Positions 34,263 through 43,789 of a stretch of DNA of 64,000 nucleotides are shown here, piece by piece. A program made the position numbers and the translations under genes. Source of the stretch: Citrobacter portucalensis (GTDB lineage Bacteria; Pseudomonadota; Gammaproteobacteria; Enterobacterales; Enterobacteriaceae); the NCBI RefSeq assembly GCF_002042885.1, contig NZ_MVFY01000010.1, positions 1 to 64,000 on the forward strand. The letters run 5' to 3'. A model generated the notes under the pieces. The model was not told the DNA's origin. It was given only the letters and a program-made list of their open reading frames with translations, and made no database searches. How positions within the stretch are numbered: the stretch's first letter is position 1; the number at the start of each line of letters is the position of its first letter.

Positions 34263-35159
34263 CTATTTACCCGCAAACAGCTTGGGGATTTCCCGCAGAC
34301 ACCAGGATTTCGCCTCGCCCATGCTGTCACGACGCCAGGCCATAATAATATCTATCTCGCTTGTCGATTCCGGACTAACGACCCGCAGCCGACCAGCCGC
34401 AATATCCTCTTCCACCAGTGGGTACGGCATCGTCGCCACGCCAAGTCCTGCCAACAGCGCCTGACGTTTATCTTCTATCGTACTCACCGTCAGACGCGGC
34501 TGCTTATCCAGCAGTTGAACCGTCAGCACTGGACGTTCACGGGCGGTATCCGCTACCGCGATCCCACGGTATTTAACGCGGGTGACTTCCGATAACGGTT
34601 CCGGCTCCTGATGGATGGGATGATCCGGGGCCGCTACATAGACGTTCATCAGCGAGTACAGCTTGCGCGAGTTGATTTCTGAGGATGAGCGAAAATGCAT
34701 ATCCGGCGCAATCACGATATCCGCCCGCCCCTGCTCAAGACGCTCCCACGCCCCGGCCAGAACTTCGGTAATAACGGAAAGCTGGGTATTGGCCTTCCCG
34801 GCAAGCCTGTCGATCAGCGGGAAAAACGCCGCCGTCGGCACCAGCGCTTCGGTAACGATAGTCAGATGCGTTTCCCAACCGCGAGCCAATGCTTCGGCAT
34901 CGGTAGTCAGTTTATCCGCAGCTTCCAGCAGTACGCGCCCGCGCTCCAGCAACATACGCCCAACGTTAGTGAATTTTGTGCGGTGGCCTGAACGGTCAAA
35001 CAGCACCACGTCCAGCTCTTCCTCCAGCTTCTGCATGGTATAGCTAAGTGCGGAAGGCACGCGTCCCAGTTCGTCTGCCGCAGCAGCAAAACTACCGCGT
35101 CTGTCTATTGCGTCCATGACGCGTAACGCTTCAAGCGTTAAAGCCCTTTCTTTGGCCAT
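34263..35159 (-). CDS. yhaJ: LysR-family regulator YhaJ
   Basis: 298-aa LysR-type activator; N-terminal helix-turn-helix (GSFAAAADELGRVPSALSYT), C-terminal effector domain. In E. coli it activates yqjF in response to nitrotoluene/trihydroxytoluene products and influences virulence genes in pathogenic strains. The start at 35159 (MAKERALTLE) matches E. coli; a longer frame to 35228 lacks support. Divergent from yhaK with a 104-bp shared promoter region. Confidence 0.95.
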   Translation of the reverse strand: MAKERALTLEALRVMDAIDRRGSFAAAADELGRVPSALSYTMQKLEEELDVVLFDRSGHRTKFTNVGRMLLERGRVLLEAADKLTTDAEALARGWETHLTIVTEALVPTAAFFPLIDRLAGKANTQLSVITEVLAGAWERLEQGRADIVIAPDMHFRSSSEINSRKLYSLMNVYVAAPDHPIHQEPEPLSEVTRVKYRGIAVADTARERPVLTVQLLDKQPRLTVSTIEDKRQALLAGLGVATMPYPLVEEDIAAGRLRVVSPESTSEIDIIMAWRRDSMGEAKSWCLREIPKLFAGK

Positions 35160-35263
35160 CTCGTTCTCATTCAGGAAATTTGAACATACCGGGCAGAATA
35201 TCTGGCTAACAATGCAGCGTCTAGCCATTTAACATAAAAGGAAGTAAAGAGAGGTCAAGAACT

Positions 35264-35965
35264 ATGATTACTACCCGTACAGCCAAACAATGCGGGCAAG
35301 CAGACTACGGCTGGCTGCAGGCCCGTTATACCTTCTCCTTTGGACACTATTTTGATCCTAAACTGCTGGGTTATGCCTCGCTGCGTGTTCTGAACCAGGA
35401 AGTTCTGGCACCGGGGGCCTCTTTCCAGCCACGGACCTATCCGAAGGTGGATATCGTCAATCTGATCCTCGAAGGGGAAGCGGAGTACCGAGACAGCGAA
35501 GGCAACCATATCAAGGCCAAAGCAGGTGAAGTTTTACTGCTCGCGACACAGCCCGGGATTAGCTATAGCGAACACAATATCAGCAAAGACAAACCGTTAA
35601 CCCGGATGCAGCTCTGGTTGGACGCCTGCCCGCAGCGTGAAAACGCCTGTGTACAGAAAGCCACGCTGGGCACCGGTAAGCATCAGCTGCTGGCCTCGCC
35701 GGACGGTGAACAAGGCAGCCTACATCTGCGCCAACAGGTATGGGTGCACCACGTTGAGCTGCAGCAAGGTGAATCGTTGAGTTTTCAGTTACATGGGCCA
35801 CGTGCTTATTTACAGTCGATTCACGGCAGATTCCATGCGGTGACGTCTGGCGCCGAAAAAGAAGCGCTCACCTGTGGCGATGGGGCATTTATTCGTGACG
35901 AAACTAACATAACGTTAGTCGCCGATACTCCGCTGCGCGCTTTGCTGATAGATTTGCCCGTATAG
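35264..35965 (+). CDS. yhaK: Pirin-like bicupin YhaK
   Basis: 233-aa cytosolic pirin family member with two cupin domains (FSFGHYFDPKLLGYASLRV; QLHGPRAYLQSIHGRF). E. coli YhaK is a cysteine-redox-sensitive protein without clear enzyme activity; LDACPQRENACV here keeps two cysteines. Probably controlled by adjacent divergent YhaJ. Confidence 0.93.
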   Translation: MITTRTAKQCGQADYGWLQARYTFSFGHYFDPKLLGYASLRVLNQEVLAPGASFQPRTYPKVDIVNLILEGEAEYRDSEGNHIKAKAGEVLLLATQPGISYSEHNISKDKPLTRMQLWLDACPQRENACVQKATLGTGKHQLLASPDGEQGSLHLRQQVWVHHVELQQGESLSFQLHGPRAYLQSIHGRFHAVTSGAEKEALTCGDGAFIRDETNITLVADTPLRALLIDLPV

Positions 35966-35991
35966 TCAGGGAAAACAATGGAGTACGACTA

Positions 35992-36141
35992 TTGAGCAAG
36001 AAATCATCAAAAAAACGCCAGCCTCAGGTTGAGCCGAAAAAACAGGAAACAGTTACCTTCGGCTATGAAGAAATGCTGACAGAGCTGGAAGCGATTGTGG
36101 CCGATGCCGAACTACGGCTGGAAGACGAAGAAGCCGCCTGA
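35992..36141 (+). CDS. yhaL: Small protein YhaL
   Basis: 49-aa protein starting with TTG at 35992, with GGAG (35980-35983) 8 nt upstream. Lys-rich N-terminus (SKKSSKKRQPQVEPKK) and acidic C-terminus with the YhaL signature FGYEEMLTELEAIVADAE. Function unknown. A 5-codon ATG reading frame (35978-35995, MEYDY) ends in a TGA that overlaps the TTG start, suggesting coupling. The stop codon lies in a palindrome (36131-36152). Confidence 0.8.
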   Translation: MSKKSSKKRQPQVEPKKQETVTFGYEEMLTELEAIVADAELRLEDEEAA

Positions 36142-36192
36142 ACAGGCGGCTTAGACTTATGCCGGGTGGCGTCAACGCCTTACCCGGCCTAT
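36131..36192. repeat. Hairpin plus REP unit after yhaL
   Basis: AAGCCGCCTG / CAGGCGGCTT (36131-36152) spans the yhaL stop codon but lacks a T-run. A REP unit, TGCCGGGTGGCGTCAACG / CCTTACCCGGCCTAT, follows at 36160-36192. Together they separate yhaL from convergent cyuA. Confidence 0.75.
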
Positions 36193-36195
36193 AGA

Positions 36196-37506
36196 TTAAT
36201 GTGCCTTACTGGCCATGATCTCAATAATCTGCTTGTCGGTTTCCTGCATTGAACGACACGCCAGCGCACACAGGTTAGCGATAGATTGTTCAACGTTATG
36301 CGCCACAATCCCTTCGTTGCCGGTTACAGCAGTATCATCCAGCGCCATCAGTACCGCTTTCCACGCCGCGGAAGCACTGGTTGAGACTTTCATCGCGCAG
36401 CTGTTTGAAGCGCCATCACAAATCATTCCGCTCACGTCGCCAATCATGCTACTGATCGCCATCGCGATGGTGTTGTAGCGACCATCTACGATCCATGCCA
36501 TCCCCGCAGCTGCCCCCATCGCCGCCGTGGTTGCTGCACACAGTGCAGACAAACGCGGAAGCTGATGATGGATGTAGATAGCGCTCAGATGAGACAACAT
36601 TAGCGCACGTGCCAGTTTCTCCTCATCCGCGCCAAAGTGCTCGGCCACCACCATCACCGGAACAGTCGCGGTAATGCCCTGATTACCGGAGCCGGAGTTA
36701 CTCATGGCCGGCAGCGTCGCCCCGCCCATTCGCGCATCCGACGCCGCACTGGTACGGATCAGAATAGAGGTGGAGAGATCGTTCGCCAGCAGGCCACGCG
36801 CACACTGCTTCTCAAGCGTGGTTCCGATGTGCAAGCCCCAGTTACCGCGCAGCCCTTCCTGAGACAGCGCACCGTTCAGTTTTGCCGCATCGAGGATAAA
36901 GCGGATCGACTCAAACGGTACCGCATTCACGAACGCCAGAATCTCTTCCAGCGAGGTGTGAGACAGTATCGCCAGCGGCGACTCCTGTTCCTCTTCCTGA
37001 GCATTCTGTTCTGTGGTGAACACTACGCCCTTATTGGTCTCGATGTGCACAATGTTGGTATGACCGCCCACAATCGTCACGCACGCCCATCCTTCAGCGC
37101 TGTAAACCTTCGCGCGGGAAAAGAGGATGTCCTCGCAAGGCTCCTGCAGCATCACCGCAACCTTGCCAGCGCTCAGCATCGCTTTCGCATCGGCGATCGC
37201 TTGTGGCGACGCATCTTTCAGTACCTCTAAACCGGCACGGGCATTTCCCCCCAGCGCACCCAGCGCCGCCGCGACAGGTAACCCGACCATTCCGGTACCC
37301 GGCACGGTAACACCCATGCCGTTTTTCATCAGGTTCGGTGAGACCCACGCGTCAATGCGTTCAACCGCGCCGTCCAGCTCAGAGGATGCAACCGCCGCCG
37401 CCAGAGCCAGAGAGATAGGTTCTGTACAGCCCAACGCAGGCTTAACTTCTTCCTGCACCGCGCGGATAAAACTATCCCATAATGGATTCAATGTAGTCTC
37501 AAACAT
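36196..37506 (-). CDS. cyuA: L-cysteine desulfidase CyuA (YhaM)
   Basis: 436-aa iron-sulfur enzyme degrading L-cysteine to pyruvate, ammonia and sulfide; the main anaerobic cysteine-degrading activity in E. coli and Salmonella. Conserved cysteines lie in [12 protein letters not shown] near residue 26 and in [33 protein letters not shown] is the catalytic signature. It follows cyuP by 24 nt. Confidence 0.95.
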   Translation of the reverse strand: MFETTLNPLWDSFIRAVQEEVKPALGCTEPISLALAAAVASSELDGAVERIDAWVSPNLMKNGMGVTVPGTGMVGLPVAAALGALGGNARAGLEVLKDASPQAIADAKAMLSAGKVAVMLQEPCEDILFSRAKVYSAEGWACVTIVGGHTNIVHIETNKGVVFTTEQNAQEEEQESPLAILSHTSLEEILAFVNAVPFESIRFILDAAKLNGALSQEGLRGNWGLHIGTTLEKQCARGLLANDLSTSILIRTSAASDARMGGATLPAMSNSGSGNQGITATVPVMVVAEHFGADEEKLARALMLSHLSAIYIHHQLPRLSALCAATTAAMGAAAGMAWIVDGRYNTIAMAISSMIGDVSGMICDGASNSCAMKVSTSASAAWKAVLMALDDTAVTGNEGIVAHNVEQSIANLCALACRSMQETDKQIIEIMASKAH

Positions 37507-37530
37507 AACAACAACCTTTGCTCAAATATC

Positions 37531-38862
37531 TCAGGAAAATGCCAGGAACGGAGAAACGCACAACAGCAGGCCCGTGAAAATAATCAGATACAGGGAAGCG
37601 CCTTTGTATTTGTGCAGTGCAGGAACTTTGTAGACCAGCCAGGCCGGGATCAGACAACCCACCATGCCGAAGATAGGGCTACAAATAGAGGTGAAGCTCA
37701 GCACCGGCGCGTTGAGCACAATTGCGCTCCAGGCCAGCAGGATGGCAAAAATCATAATGCCGCGCTGAACAAAGGTCTCGTTGATTTTCTCAGCCGGCAT
37801 ATAGCGGCGCAGAATGTTCATCACGATCCCTTGAGTCGCTTCACGGAAACCTAAGTAGACACCGAAGAAAGCGGTCATAACGGCGAAAATGTTCAGAATA
37901 ACGCTGACGATTTTCACCCAGCCAGCACCCGCACCATTGATAAATTGCGCGGCAATCGCCAGAGCGGAAATGTTCTGCTCATAAGCTTTAACCGCTTCGT
38001 CGTGGCCCATCGCCAACGTGAAGGAAACGGCGTAGAAAAAGACGGTAACAAACAGAATACCGAACGCGATGTTCATGGCACGCAGGGCTTTATGGCGCGC
38101 CACTTCGATGGATTTGTTGCGTGAACGGTATGAGATAACCATCGGGCTTAAGGTCTGAATAAACAGAATCGAGGTCAGCGTAAACGGCAGAGTGATGATC
38201 GCATTTTTGATCAGCAGCGCCATCGGCGGCAGTGAACCCGCGTTATGCAGATGCCACATCCCTACCATCGACACGCCAAGCGCTGCCACAACCAGCAGCT
38301 TGGTCATTACCATGCCGGTGGAGATTTTAAACAGCATTTGTTCCCCGCGTGACGAGATAGCCACCAGGATGCAAATCAGTACCAGGCCATAGAACGGGCT
38401 GTCGGACAGTAAACCTTCCGTCACACCAAACGTGTGCAGATAGGAGGCGCTGTCATTGGTGATGGCGGTGGAATAAACGAACATCCAGATAACCAGCATC
38501 ACAAAATACAACGCACCTAACAGGATGCCCCAGTTCTTACCCAGATAGCCGCTGATCACGCTCGGGTAGTCTTTACACTCTGGGGACTCAGCCAGCGTGT
38601 TGATAAACAGGCGCTGGAACAGGTACATGGCTGGGTAGCCGATGATAGAGGAGAGCAAGAACACCCACAGCCCCATCAATCCTACCTGGACAGGAAGAAA
38701 AACAATCCCCGCGCCAATTGCCATACCGATACTCATAATGACCCAGCCGGTGTCCGTGCTGTCGAATTTAATGGCTTCACGCCATTCGCTTTCGGTCATT
38801 CCCGCCCGACGTGCCGGAGCAGATGCGTCGAGTATTACGCTACTATTCGTTGCCGTTTCCAT
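37531..38862 (-). CDS. cyuP: Cysteine importer CyuP (YhaO)
   Basis: 443-aa transporter of the hydroxy/aromatic amino acid permease (SdaC/TdcC) family with about 11 membrane segments. The N-terminal substrate motif is SIGMAIGAGIVFLPVQVG. It is the first gene of cyuPA, normally activated by CyuR (DecR) in response to cysteine; that regulator is not in the window. Confidence 0.95.
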   Translation of the reverse strand: METATNSSVILDASAPARRAGMTESEWREAIKFDSTDTGWVIMSIGMAIGAGIVFLPVQVGLMGLWVFLLSSIIGYPAMYLFQRLFINTLAESPECKDYPSVISGYLGKNWGILLGALYFVMLVIWMFVYSTAITNDSASYLHTFGVTEGLLSDSPFYGLVLICILVAISSRGEQMLFKISTGMVMTKLLVVAALGVSMVGMWHLHNAGSLPPMALLIKNAIITLPFTLTSILFIQTLSPMVISYRSRNKSIEVARHKALRAMNIAFGILFVTVFFYAVSFTLAMGHDEAVKAYEQNISALAIAAQFINGAGAGWVKIVSVILNIFAVMTAFFGVYLGFREATQGIVMNILRRYMPAEKINETFVQRGIMIFAILLAWSAIVLNAPVLSFTSICSPIFGMVGCLIPAWLVYKVPALHKYKGASLYLIIFTGLLLCVSPFLAFS

Positions 38863-39114
38863 AATTTCCCGCTCAATATGTAGGTAGAGGTTTTTATATT
38901 TTTTTCGTACTGCATCAATGCGATACGCAGTACTTAGGTGCAGGTGAGCTATTGGAGTAATGAAGAAATCATACGCGCAGGATCAGAGAAAAACTTCACA
39001 AATAAACCCCTGTAATTTCTAAAAGTTAAGAAATATTTTCTATTTTATATGCATATGTAGGATTTAAATTCTATTTTTGAAGCAGATCACAACAAAAAAT
39101 GTACACCAAAGTGC
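38863..39114. other. cyuPA promoter region
   Basis: AT-rich non-coding DNA upstream of cyuP. I could not place a convincing CyuR/DecR box by eye. A 13-bp word TACACCAAAGTGC at 39102-39114 recurs in the same orientation at 39508-39520, on the far side of repeat copy 2. Confidence 0.5.
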
Positions 39115-39520
39115 TAATGCTGATCAGTTAACACCTCACCTTCTGCGTTTTTTGTTAAAACAGCAAAACAGATTTAACTGGAAGTCAGAGGGTTGAAGCG
39201 ATGACCCCGGTCCGGCTGAAAATCGATGAGGCGTTGACGGCTGACCGGGACTGCCCGCAGGGATGCGGGCAGAGGGGACGGCCTGCATGGATGTAGGCTC
39301 GGCCCGACCCGACAGGCAGACGGAATAAGACGAATAGCTCGCGCAGCGACGATTTTCCCGCCGGGAGCCTGGGATGCAAGGGAGGCGGCGGTGAGCCTCC
39401 CTTGCACGTTCACGGGTAACGGCGTTTCAGAGAGATGACACCGCTGAGGTGAACGGAACCCTGAGCAAGAATCACATACTCACCATACATACTTAGCTGA
39501 GAGGTATTACACCAAAGTGC
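39115..39520. repeat. Hairpin-rich intergenic element, copy 2 (inverted)
   Basis: 39356-39520 is the reverse-orientation homologue of 33339-33505. It has the same hairpin (TGCAAGGGAGGC arms), GTTCACGGGTAACGGCG and AGGTGAACGGAACCCT at 39447-39462. The other arm of the element is replaced by an unrelated GC-rich stretch (39180-39355) with its own CTGCCCGCA / TGCGGGCAG hairpin near 39253-39274. Short open frames here (such as 39174-39413) are recurrent artefacts of this repeat. Confidence 0.7.
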
Positions 39521-39552
39521 ACTTTTTTATCATGCCGTATTGATGAATTCAT

Positions 39553-39592
39553 TGCCGGATGGCGGCGCTTACGCCTTATCCGGCCTACAAAC
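39553..39592. repeat. REP unit
   Basis: TGCCGGATGGCGGCGC / TTACGCCTTATCCGGCCTAC, just downstream of tdcG. Confidence 0.85.
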
Positions 39593-39605
39593 GCACCTTT
39601 TCATC

Positions 39606-40970
39606 TCAGGTACAGACCACTTTAATCGCCAGACCACCGCGTGACGTTTCGCGGTATTTGTCGTTCATATCTTTGCCCGTTTCATACATGGTCTCGATCA
39701 CTTTATCGAGCGAAACGCGTGGCTCAGATGTGCGACGTAGCGCCATACGCGCGGCGTTGACGGCTTTTACCGCGTTGATCGCATTACGCTCAATGCAAGG
39801 TATTTGCACCTGTCCAGCAACCGGATCGCAGGTCAGCCCCAGGTTATGCTCCATGGCGATTTCAGCCGCAATACAAACCTGCGACGGGCTACCGCCGAGC
39901 AACTCGGTCAGCCCGGCTGCCGCCATTGAACAGGCTACGCCAATTTCACCCTGGCAGCCGACTTCGGCACCAGAAATAGAGGCGTTCATCTTATACAGCG
40001 CCCCTATCGCCCCCGCGGCCAGCAAGTAACGGGCAATGGAGTTTGCATTCACCGGACGGCGGAACTTGTCGTAATAGGCCAATACGGCAGGGATAATTCC
40101 ACATGCGCCGTTGGTCGGTGCCGTCACAACCCGGCATCCGGCGGCGTTTTCTTCGCTCACGGCCAGCGCAAACATGTTGATCCAGTCAATAACGTTCATC
40201 GGGTCGCTGGACAGGTTATCGCTGGAAACCAGCAACCGGCGTAATGCCACAGCGCGGCGCGGGACGTTAAGCGGGCCAGGCAGGACGCCTTCGGTGTTCA
40301 TGCCGCGCTCAATTCCGGCATGCATGACGTCCCAGATGGCGGCAAAACCAGCATCGATTTCTTCTTTGCTACGCATCGCCAGTTCGTTCTGCATCATCAG
40401 ACCGGAAACGGATAGCCCGTTGCGCTCGCACAGTTTCAGCAGTTCGCTGGCGGAATGAAAATTGTAGGGCACGTGTGCTTCAACATCATGCGCCTGACCA
40501 AATTGTTCCTCTTCAACGATAAAACCACCGCCGACGGAGTAATAGGTTTTGCTTAATAGCGTCTCGGTACCGTTCCATGCGGTGATACGCATGCCATTTT
40601 CATGGCGCGGCAGCGTTTCGGCGTGAAAGAGGATATTTTTGTCTGGGGAGAAATCGACAATATGCGTGCCCTCTGCAACCGGTAAACGTCCGGTACGGGC
40701 CACTTCCTGAGTAAAACCAGCGATAGAATCTATATTAACGTTTTGCGGACTGTTACCGGCCAGCCCCATCATGATGGCGACATCTGTCGCATGACCTTTT
40801 CCAGTCAGGGAAAGTGATCCATAAAGATCGACCACAATATGCGTAGCCTTGGGGAGTTCCCCGCTGCTGACCAACAGATCGATAAAGCTTTTACCTGCGT
40901 TCATTGGCCCCACGGTATGGGAGCTGGAAGGTCCAATGCCAATCTTAAAAATATCGAATGCGCTAATCAT
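39606..40970 (-). CDS. tdcG: L-serine dehydratase TdcG
   Basis: 454-aa [4Fe-4S] L-serine deaminase giving pyruvate and ammonia; last gene of tdcABCDEFG. The N-terminal beta domain starts ISAFDIFKIGIGPSSSHTVGP; the C-terminal alpha domain holds the cluster cysteines (TNGACGIIP, GEIGVACSMAAAG, PCIERNAINAVKAV). The start at 40970 has GAGG 8 nt upstream; a GTG six bases earlier is in frame but is less likely. Confidence 0.95.
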   Translation of the reverse strand: MISAFDIFKIGIGPSSSHTVGPMNAGKSFIDLLVSSGELPKATHIVVDLYGSLSLTGKGHATDVAIMMGLAGNSPQNVNIDSIAGFTQEVARTGRLPVAEGTHIVDFSPDKNILFHAETLPRHENGMRITAWNGTETLLSKTYYSVGGGFIVEEEQFGQAHDVEAHVPYNFHSASELLKLCERNGLSVSGLMMQNELAMRSKEEIDAGFAAIWDVMHAGIERGMNTEGVLPGPLNVPRRAVALRRLLVSSDNLSSDPMNVIDWINMFALAVSEENAAGCRVVTAPTNGACGIIPAVLAYYDKFRRPVNANSIARYLLAAGAIGALYKMNASISGAEVGCQGEIGVACSMAAAGLTELLGGSPSQVCIAAEIAMEHNLGLTCDPVAGQVQIPCIERNAINAVKAVNAARMALRRTSEPRVSLDKVIETMYETGKDMNDKYRETSRGGLAIKVVCT

Positions 40971-41026
40971 ATCCACACCCTCGGATTGCCGTTCAGTGAA
41001 GACCAGGTTTCACACTCATTAAGGAT

Positions 41027-41050
41027 CGGGGCGATCCTTAGATCGCCCCG
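41027..41050 (-). other. Intercistronic hairpin tdcF-tdcG
   Basis: Perfect 10-bp stem CGGGGCGATC / GATCGCCCCG with a 4-nt loop, directly after tdcF and 57 nt before tdcG. No T-run on the minus strand, so it is more likely to stabilise or partly attenuate the mRNA than to end it. Confidence 0.6.
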
Positions 41051-41057
41051 CAAGGGA

Positions 41058-41453
41058 TTACAGCGTGTCGCCACGTACGGCGATGGCTTCAATCTCCAGC
41101 TTCACATCCTTTGGTAAGCGGGCGACCTGCACGCAACTGCGCGTGGGGTAGATTGCCTTATGCTCATCAAAGAACTGCTGGTACACCTGATTAATGGTGG
41201 CGAAGTCGTTCAGGTCAGAAACGAAAACGGTCGTCTTCACGATATCGCTCACTTTCAAACCTGCGGACTCGACGATCGCTTTCACGTTTTCCAGGCTTTG
41301 ACGCGCCTGATCGGCCACGTTTTCAGCCACTTCACCGGTCTGTGGACACACCGGGATTTGACCTGACGTCAACACCATGCTGCCCAGATCCACACCCTGT
41401 ACGTAAGGCCCAATCGCCCCTGGCGCACATTCGGTTGCAATTACTTTTCTCAT
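41058..41453 (-). CDS. tdcF: RidA-family protein TdcF
   Basis: 131-aa YjgF/YER057c/UK114 trimeric protein, thought to hydrolyse reactive enamine/imine intermediates made by TdcB and TdcG. The signature PTRSCVQVARLPKDVKLEIEAIA contains the substrate-binding arginine. The start at 41453 (MRKVIATECAPG) follows GGAGGG; an upstream frame extension would overlap tdcE. Confidence 0.95.
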   Translation of the reverse strand: MRKVIATECAPGAIGPYVQGVDLGSMVLTSGQIPVCPQTGEVAENVADQARQSLENVKAIVESAGLKVSDIVKTTVFVSDLNDFATINQVYQQFFDEHKAIYPTRSCVQVARLPKDVKLEIEAIAVRGDTL

Positions 41454-41466
41454 AGTCCCTCCGGCG

Positions 41467-43761
41467 TCAGAGCGCCTGGGTGAAAGTACGTGAAATAACA
41501 TCCTGCTGCTGTTCGCGGGTCAGCGCGTTGAAGCGCACCGCATAGCCAGACACGCGGATCGTCAGGTTCGGATAGTTTTCCGGGTGCTCAATGGCATCCA
41601 TCAACATTTCACGGTTCATAACGTTAACGTTTAGATGCTGACCACCTTCCACATGTGCTTCATGGTGGAAGTAACCGTCCAGCAGACCGACCAGGTTGGT
41701 TTTACGCACTCCATCCTCTTTGCCCAGCGCTGCCGGCACAATGGAGAAGGTGTACGAGATACCGTCTTTGGCATAGGTGAACGGCAGTTTGGCAACCGAG
41801 GTTAACGACGCCACCGCACCTTTACGATCGCGGCCGTGCATCGGGTTCGCCCCTGGCGCAAACGGCGTACCTGCGCGACGTCCGTCCGGCGTGTTACCGG
41901 TTTTCTGTCCGTACACCACGTTGGAGGTAATGGTCAGAATGGACTGCGTCGGCACCGCGTTACGGTAGGTTGGCAACACCTTAATTTTCTTCATAAAGCG
42001 TTCGACCAGGTCGCAGGCAATGCTGTCTACGCGCTCGTCGTTGTTACCGTATTGCGGATAGTCGCCTTCGATTTCGAAATCAACTGCCAGACCATTTTCA
42101 TCACGAATCGGTTTCACGCGAGCGTATTTGATAGCCGACAGAGAATCCGCCGCCACGGACAGACCCGCCATACCACAGGCCATCGTGCGATAGACATCAC
42201 GATCGTGCAGCGCCATCAGCGAAGCTTCGTAGCTGTACTTGTCGTGCATGTAGTGGATGATGTTCAGCGCACTGATGTACTGCACGGCCAGCCAGTCCAT
42301 AAAGTGGTCCAGGCTCTCCATCACCGTGTCGTAGTCCAACACGTCATCCATCAGCGGTGCCGTTTTCGGCCCGACCTGGATTTTCAGCTTCTCATCCACG
42401 CCGCCGTTGATTGCATACAGCAACGTTTTGGCGAGGTTGGCACGCGCCCCGAAGAACTGCATTTGCTTGCCGATAACCATCGGGCTGACACAGCAGGCAA
42501 TGGCATAGTCATCGCTGTCAAAGTCGGCACGCATCAAATCGTCGTTTTCATACTGCAAAGACGAAGTGATGATAGACACCTGGGCGGCGTACTTTTTGAA
42601 GGCTATCGGTAGCTGCTCAGACCACAGCACCGTCAGGTTCGGCTCAGGTGCCGGGCCCATGGTGTGTAGCGTATGCAGGTAGCGGAACGAGTTTTTCGTC
42701 ACCAGCGTGCGGCCATCCAGTCCCATACCGCCGATAACTTCGGTCGCCCAGATTGGGTCGCCTGAGAACAGGGTGTCGAATTCCGGCGTACGCAGGAAGC
42801 GCACCATACGGATCTTCATAATGAAGTGGTCGATCAGCTCCTGCGCCTGCTGCTCGTTTAAAATTCCCGCTTTGAAATCGCGCTCAATGTAGATGTCGAG
42901 GAACGATGCGGTACGGCCCAGCGACATAGCACCACCGTTCTGAGATTTCACCGCAGCCAGGTAAGCAAAGTACACCCACTGCACCGCTTCCTGCGCATTA
43001 CGCGCCGGACGGGAGATATCGCAGCCGTATTTCGCCGCCATTTCCTGCATTTGCAGCAGGGCGCGACGGTGTTCAGACAGCTCTTCGCGCAGACGAATCG
43101 TGGCTTCAAGATTCTGGCCCCACTCCAGGTTCGACTGGAGATCGGCAAACTGCAGTTCACGCTCACGCACCAGATAGCGGATACCGTACAGCGCGACGCG
43201 GCGATAATCACCGATGATACGACCACGACCGTAACCATCCGGCAGGCCGGTCAGCACGCCGGATTTACGGCAGCGCAGCATATCCGGAGAGTAGGCGTCG
43301 AATACGCCCTGGTTATGGGTTTTACGCAGTTCAGTAAACTGGTATTCAAAATCAGCATCCATCTCACGACCATAAGCATCAAAAGAGCTTTTGATCATAT
43401 TGATGCCGCCAAACGGATGCAGAGCACGCTTGAGCGGCTTATCCGTTTGCAGACCGACGATTTTTTCCAGTTCTTGTTCAATATAACCCGCATCATGCGC
43501 GGTTATCGTGGTAGCAATATTGGTATCGAAATCAACCGGCGCGTGCGTCGAGTTTTCAATACGGATGCCCGCCATGACTTTTTCCCACAATGCAGTGGTC
43601 GCAGGCGTTGCTTCGGCGAGGAAAGATTCATCCCCTTCATAAGGCGTATAGTTGTGCTGAATAAAATCACGGACATTAATTTCTTCTTTCCAGTCCGTAC
43701 CTTTAAAGCCATTCCAGGCTTCGGCATACAGCATATCGCTGGTATCGATATTTACCTTCAT
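41467..43761 (-). CDS. tdcE: Ketobutyrate formate-lyase TdcE
   Basis: 764-aa glycyl-radical enzyme cleaving 2-ketobutyrate (and pyruvate) to propionyl-CoA (acetyl-CoA) and formate. Catalytic Cys423-Cys424 ([11 protein letters not shown]) and radical Gly739 in [17 protein letters not shown] are both present. Needs PflA activation, not encoded here. 13 nt separate it from tdcF. Confidence 0.96.
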   Translation of the reverse strand: MKVNIDTSDMLYAEAWNGFKGTDWKEEINVRDFIQHNYTPYEGDESFLAEATPATTALWEKVMAGIRIENSTHAPVDFDTNIATTITAHDAGYIEQELEKIVGLQTDKPLKRALHPFGGINMIKSSFDAYGREMDADFEYQFTELRKTHNQGVFDAYSPDMLRCRKSGVLTGLPDGYGRGRIIGDYRRVALYGIRYLVRERELQFADLQSNLEWGQNLEATIRLREELSEHRRALLQMQEMAAKYGCDISRPARNAQEAVQWVYFAYLAAVKSQNGGAMSLGRTASFLDIYIERDFKAGILNEQQAQELIDHFIMKIRMVRFLRTPEFDTLFSGDPIWATEVIGGMGLDGRTLVTKNSFRYLHTLHTMGPAPEPNLTVLWSEQLPIAFKKYAAQVSIITSSLQYENDDLMRADFDSDDYAIACCVSPMVIGKQMQFFGARANLAKTLLYAINGGVDEKLKIQVGPKTAPLMDDVLDYDTVMESLDHFMDWLAVQYISALNIIHYMHDKYSYEASLMALHDRDVYRTMACGMAGLSVAADSLSAIKYARVKPIRDENGLAVDFEIEGDYPQYGNNDERVDSIACDLVERFMKKIKVLPTYRNAVPTQSILTITSNVVYGQKTGNTPDGRRAGTPFAPGANPMHGRDRKGAVASLTSVAKLPFTYAKDGISYTFSIVPAALGKEDGVRKTNLVGLLDGYFHHEAHVEGGQHLNVNVMNREMLMDAIEHPENYPNLTIRVSGYAVRFNALTREQQQDVISRTFTQAL

Positions 43762-43789
43762 GAAAAATAATCTCTCTGCTGAAATTTAA

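Noticed and set aside
39174-39413. 79-codon frame starting NVQGRLTAASL in element copy 2
   Set aside because: The same words appear in a frame inside copy 1; it is a by-product of the repeat, with no ribosome site or family match.
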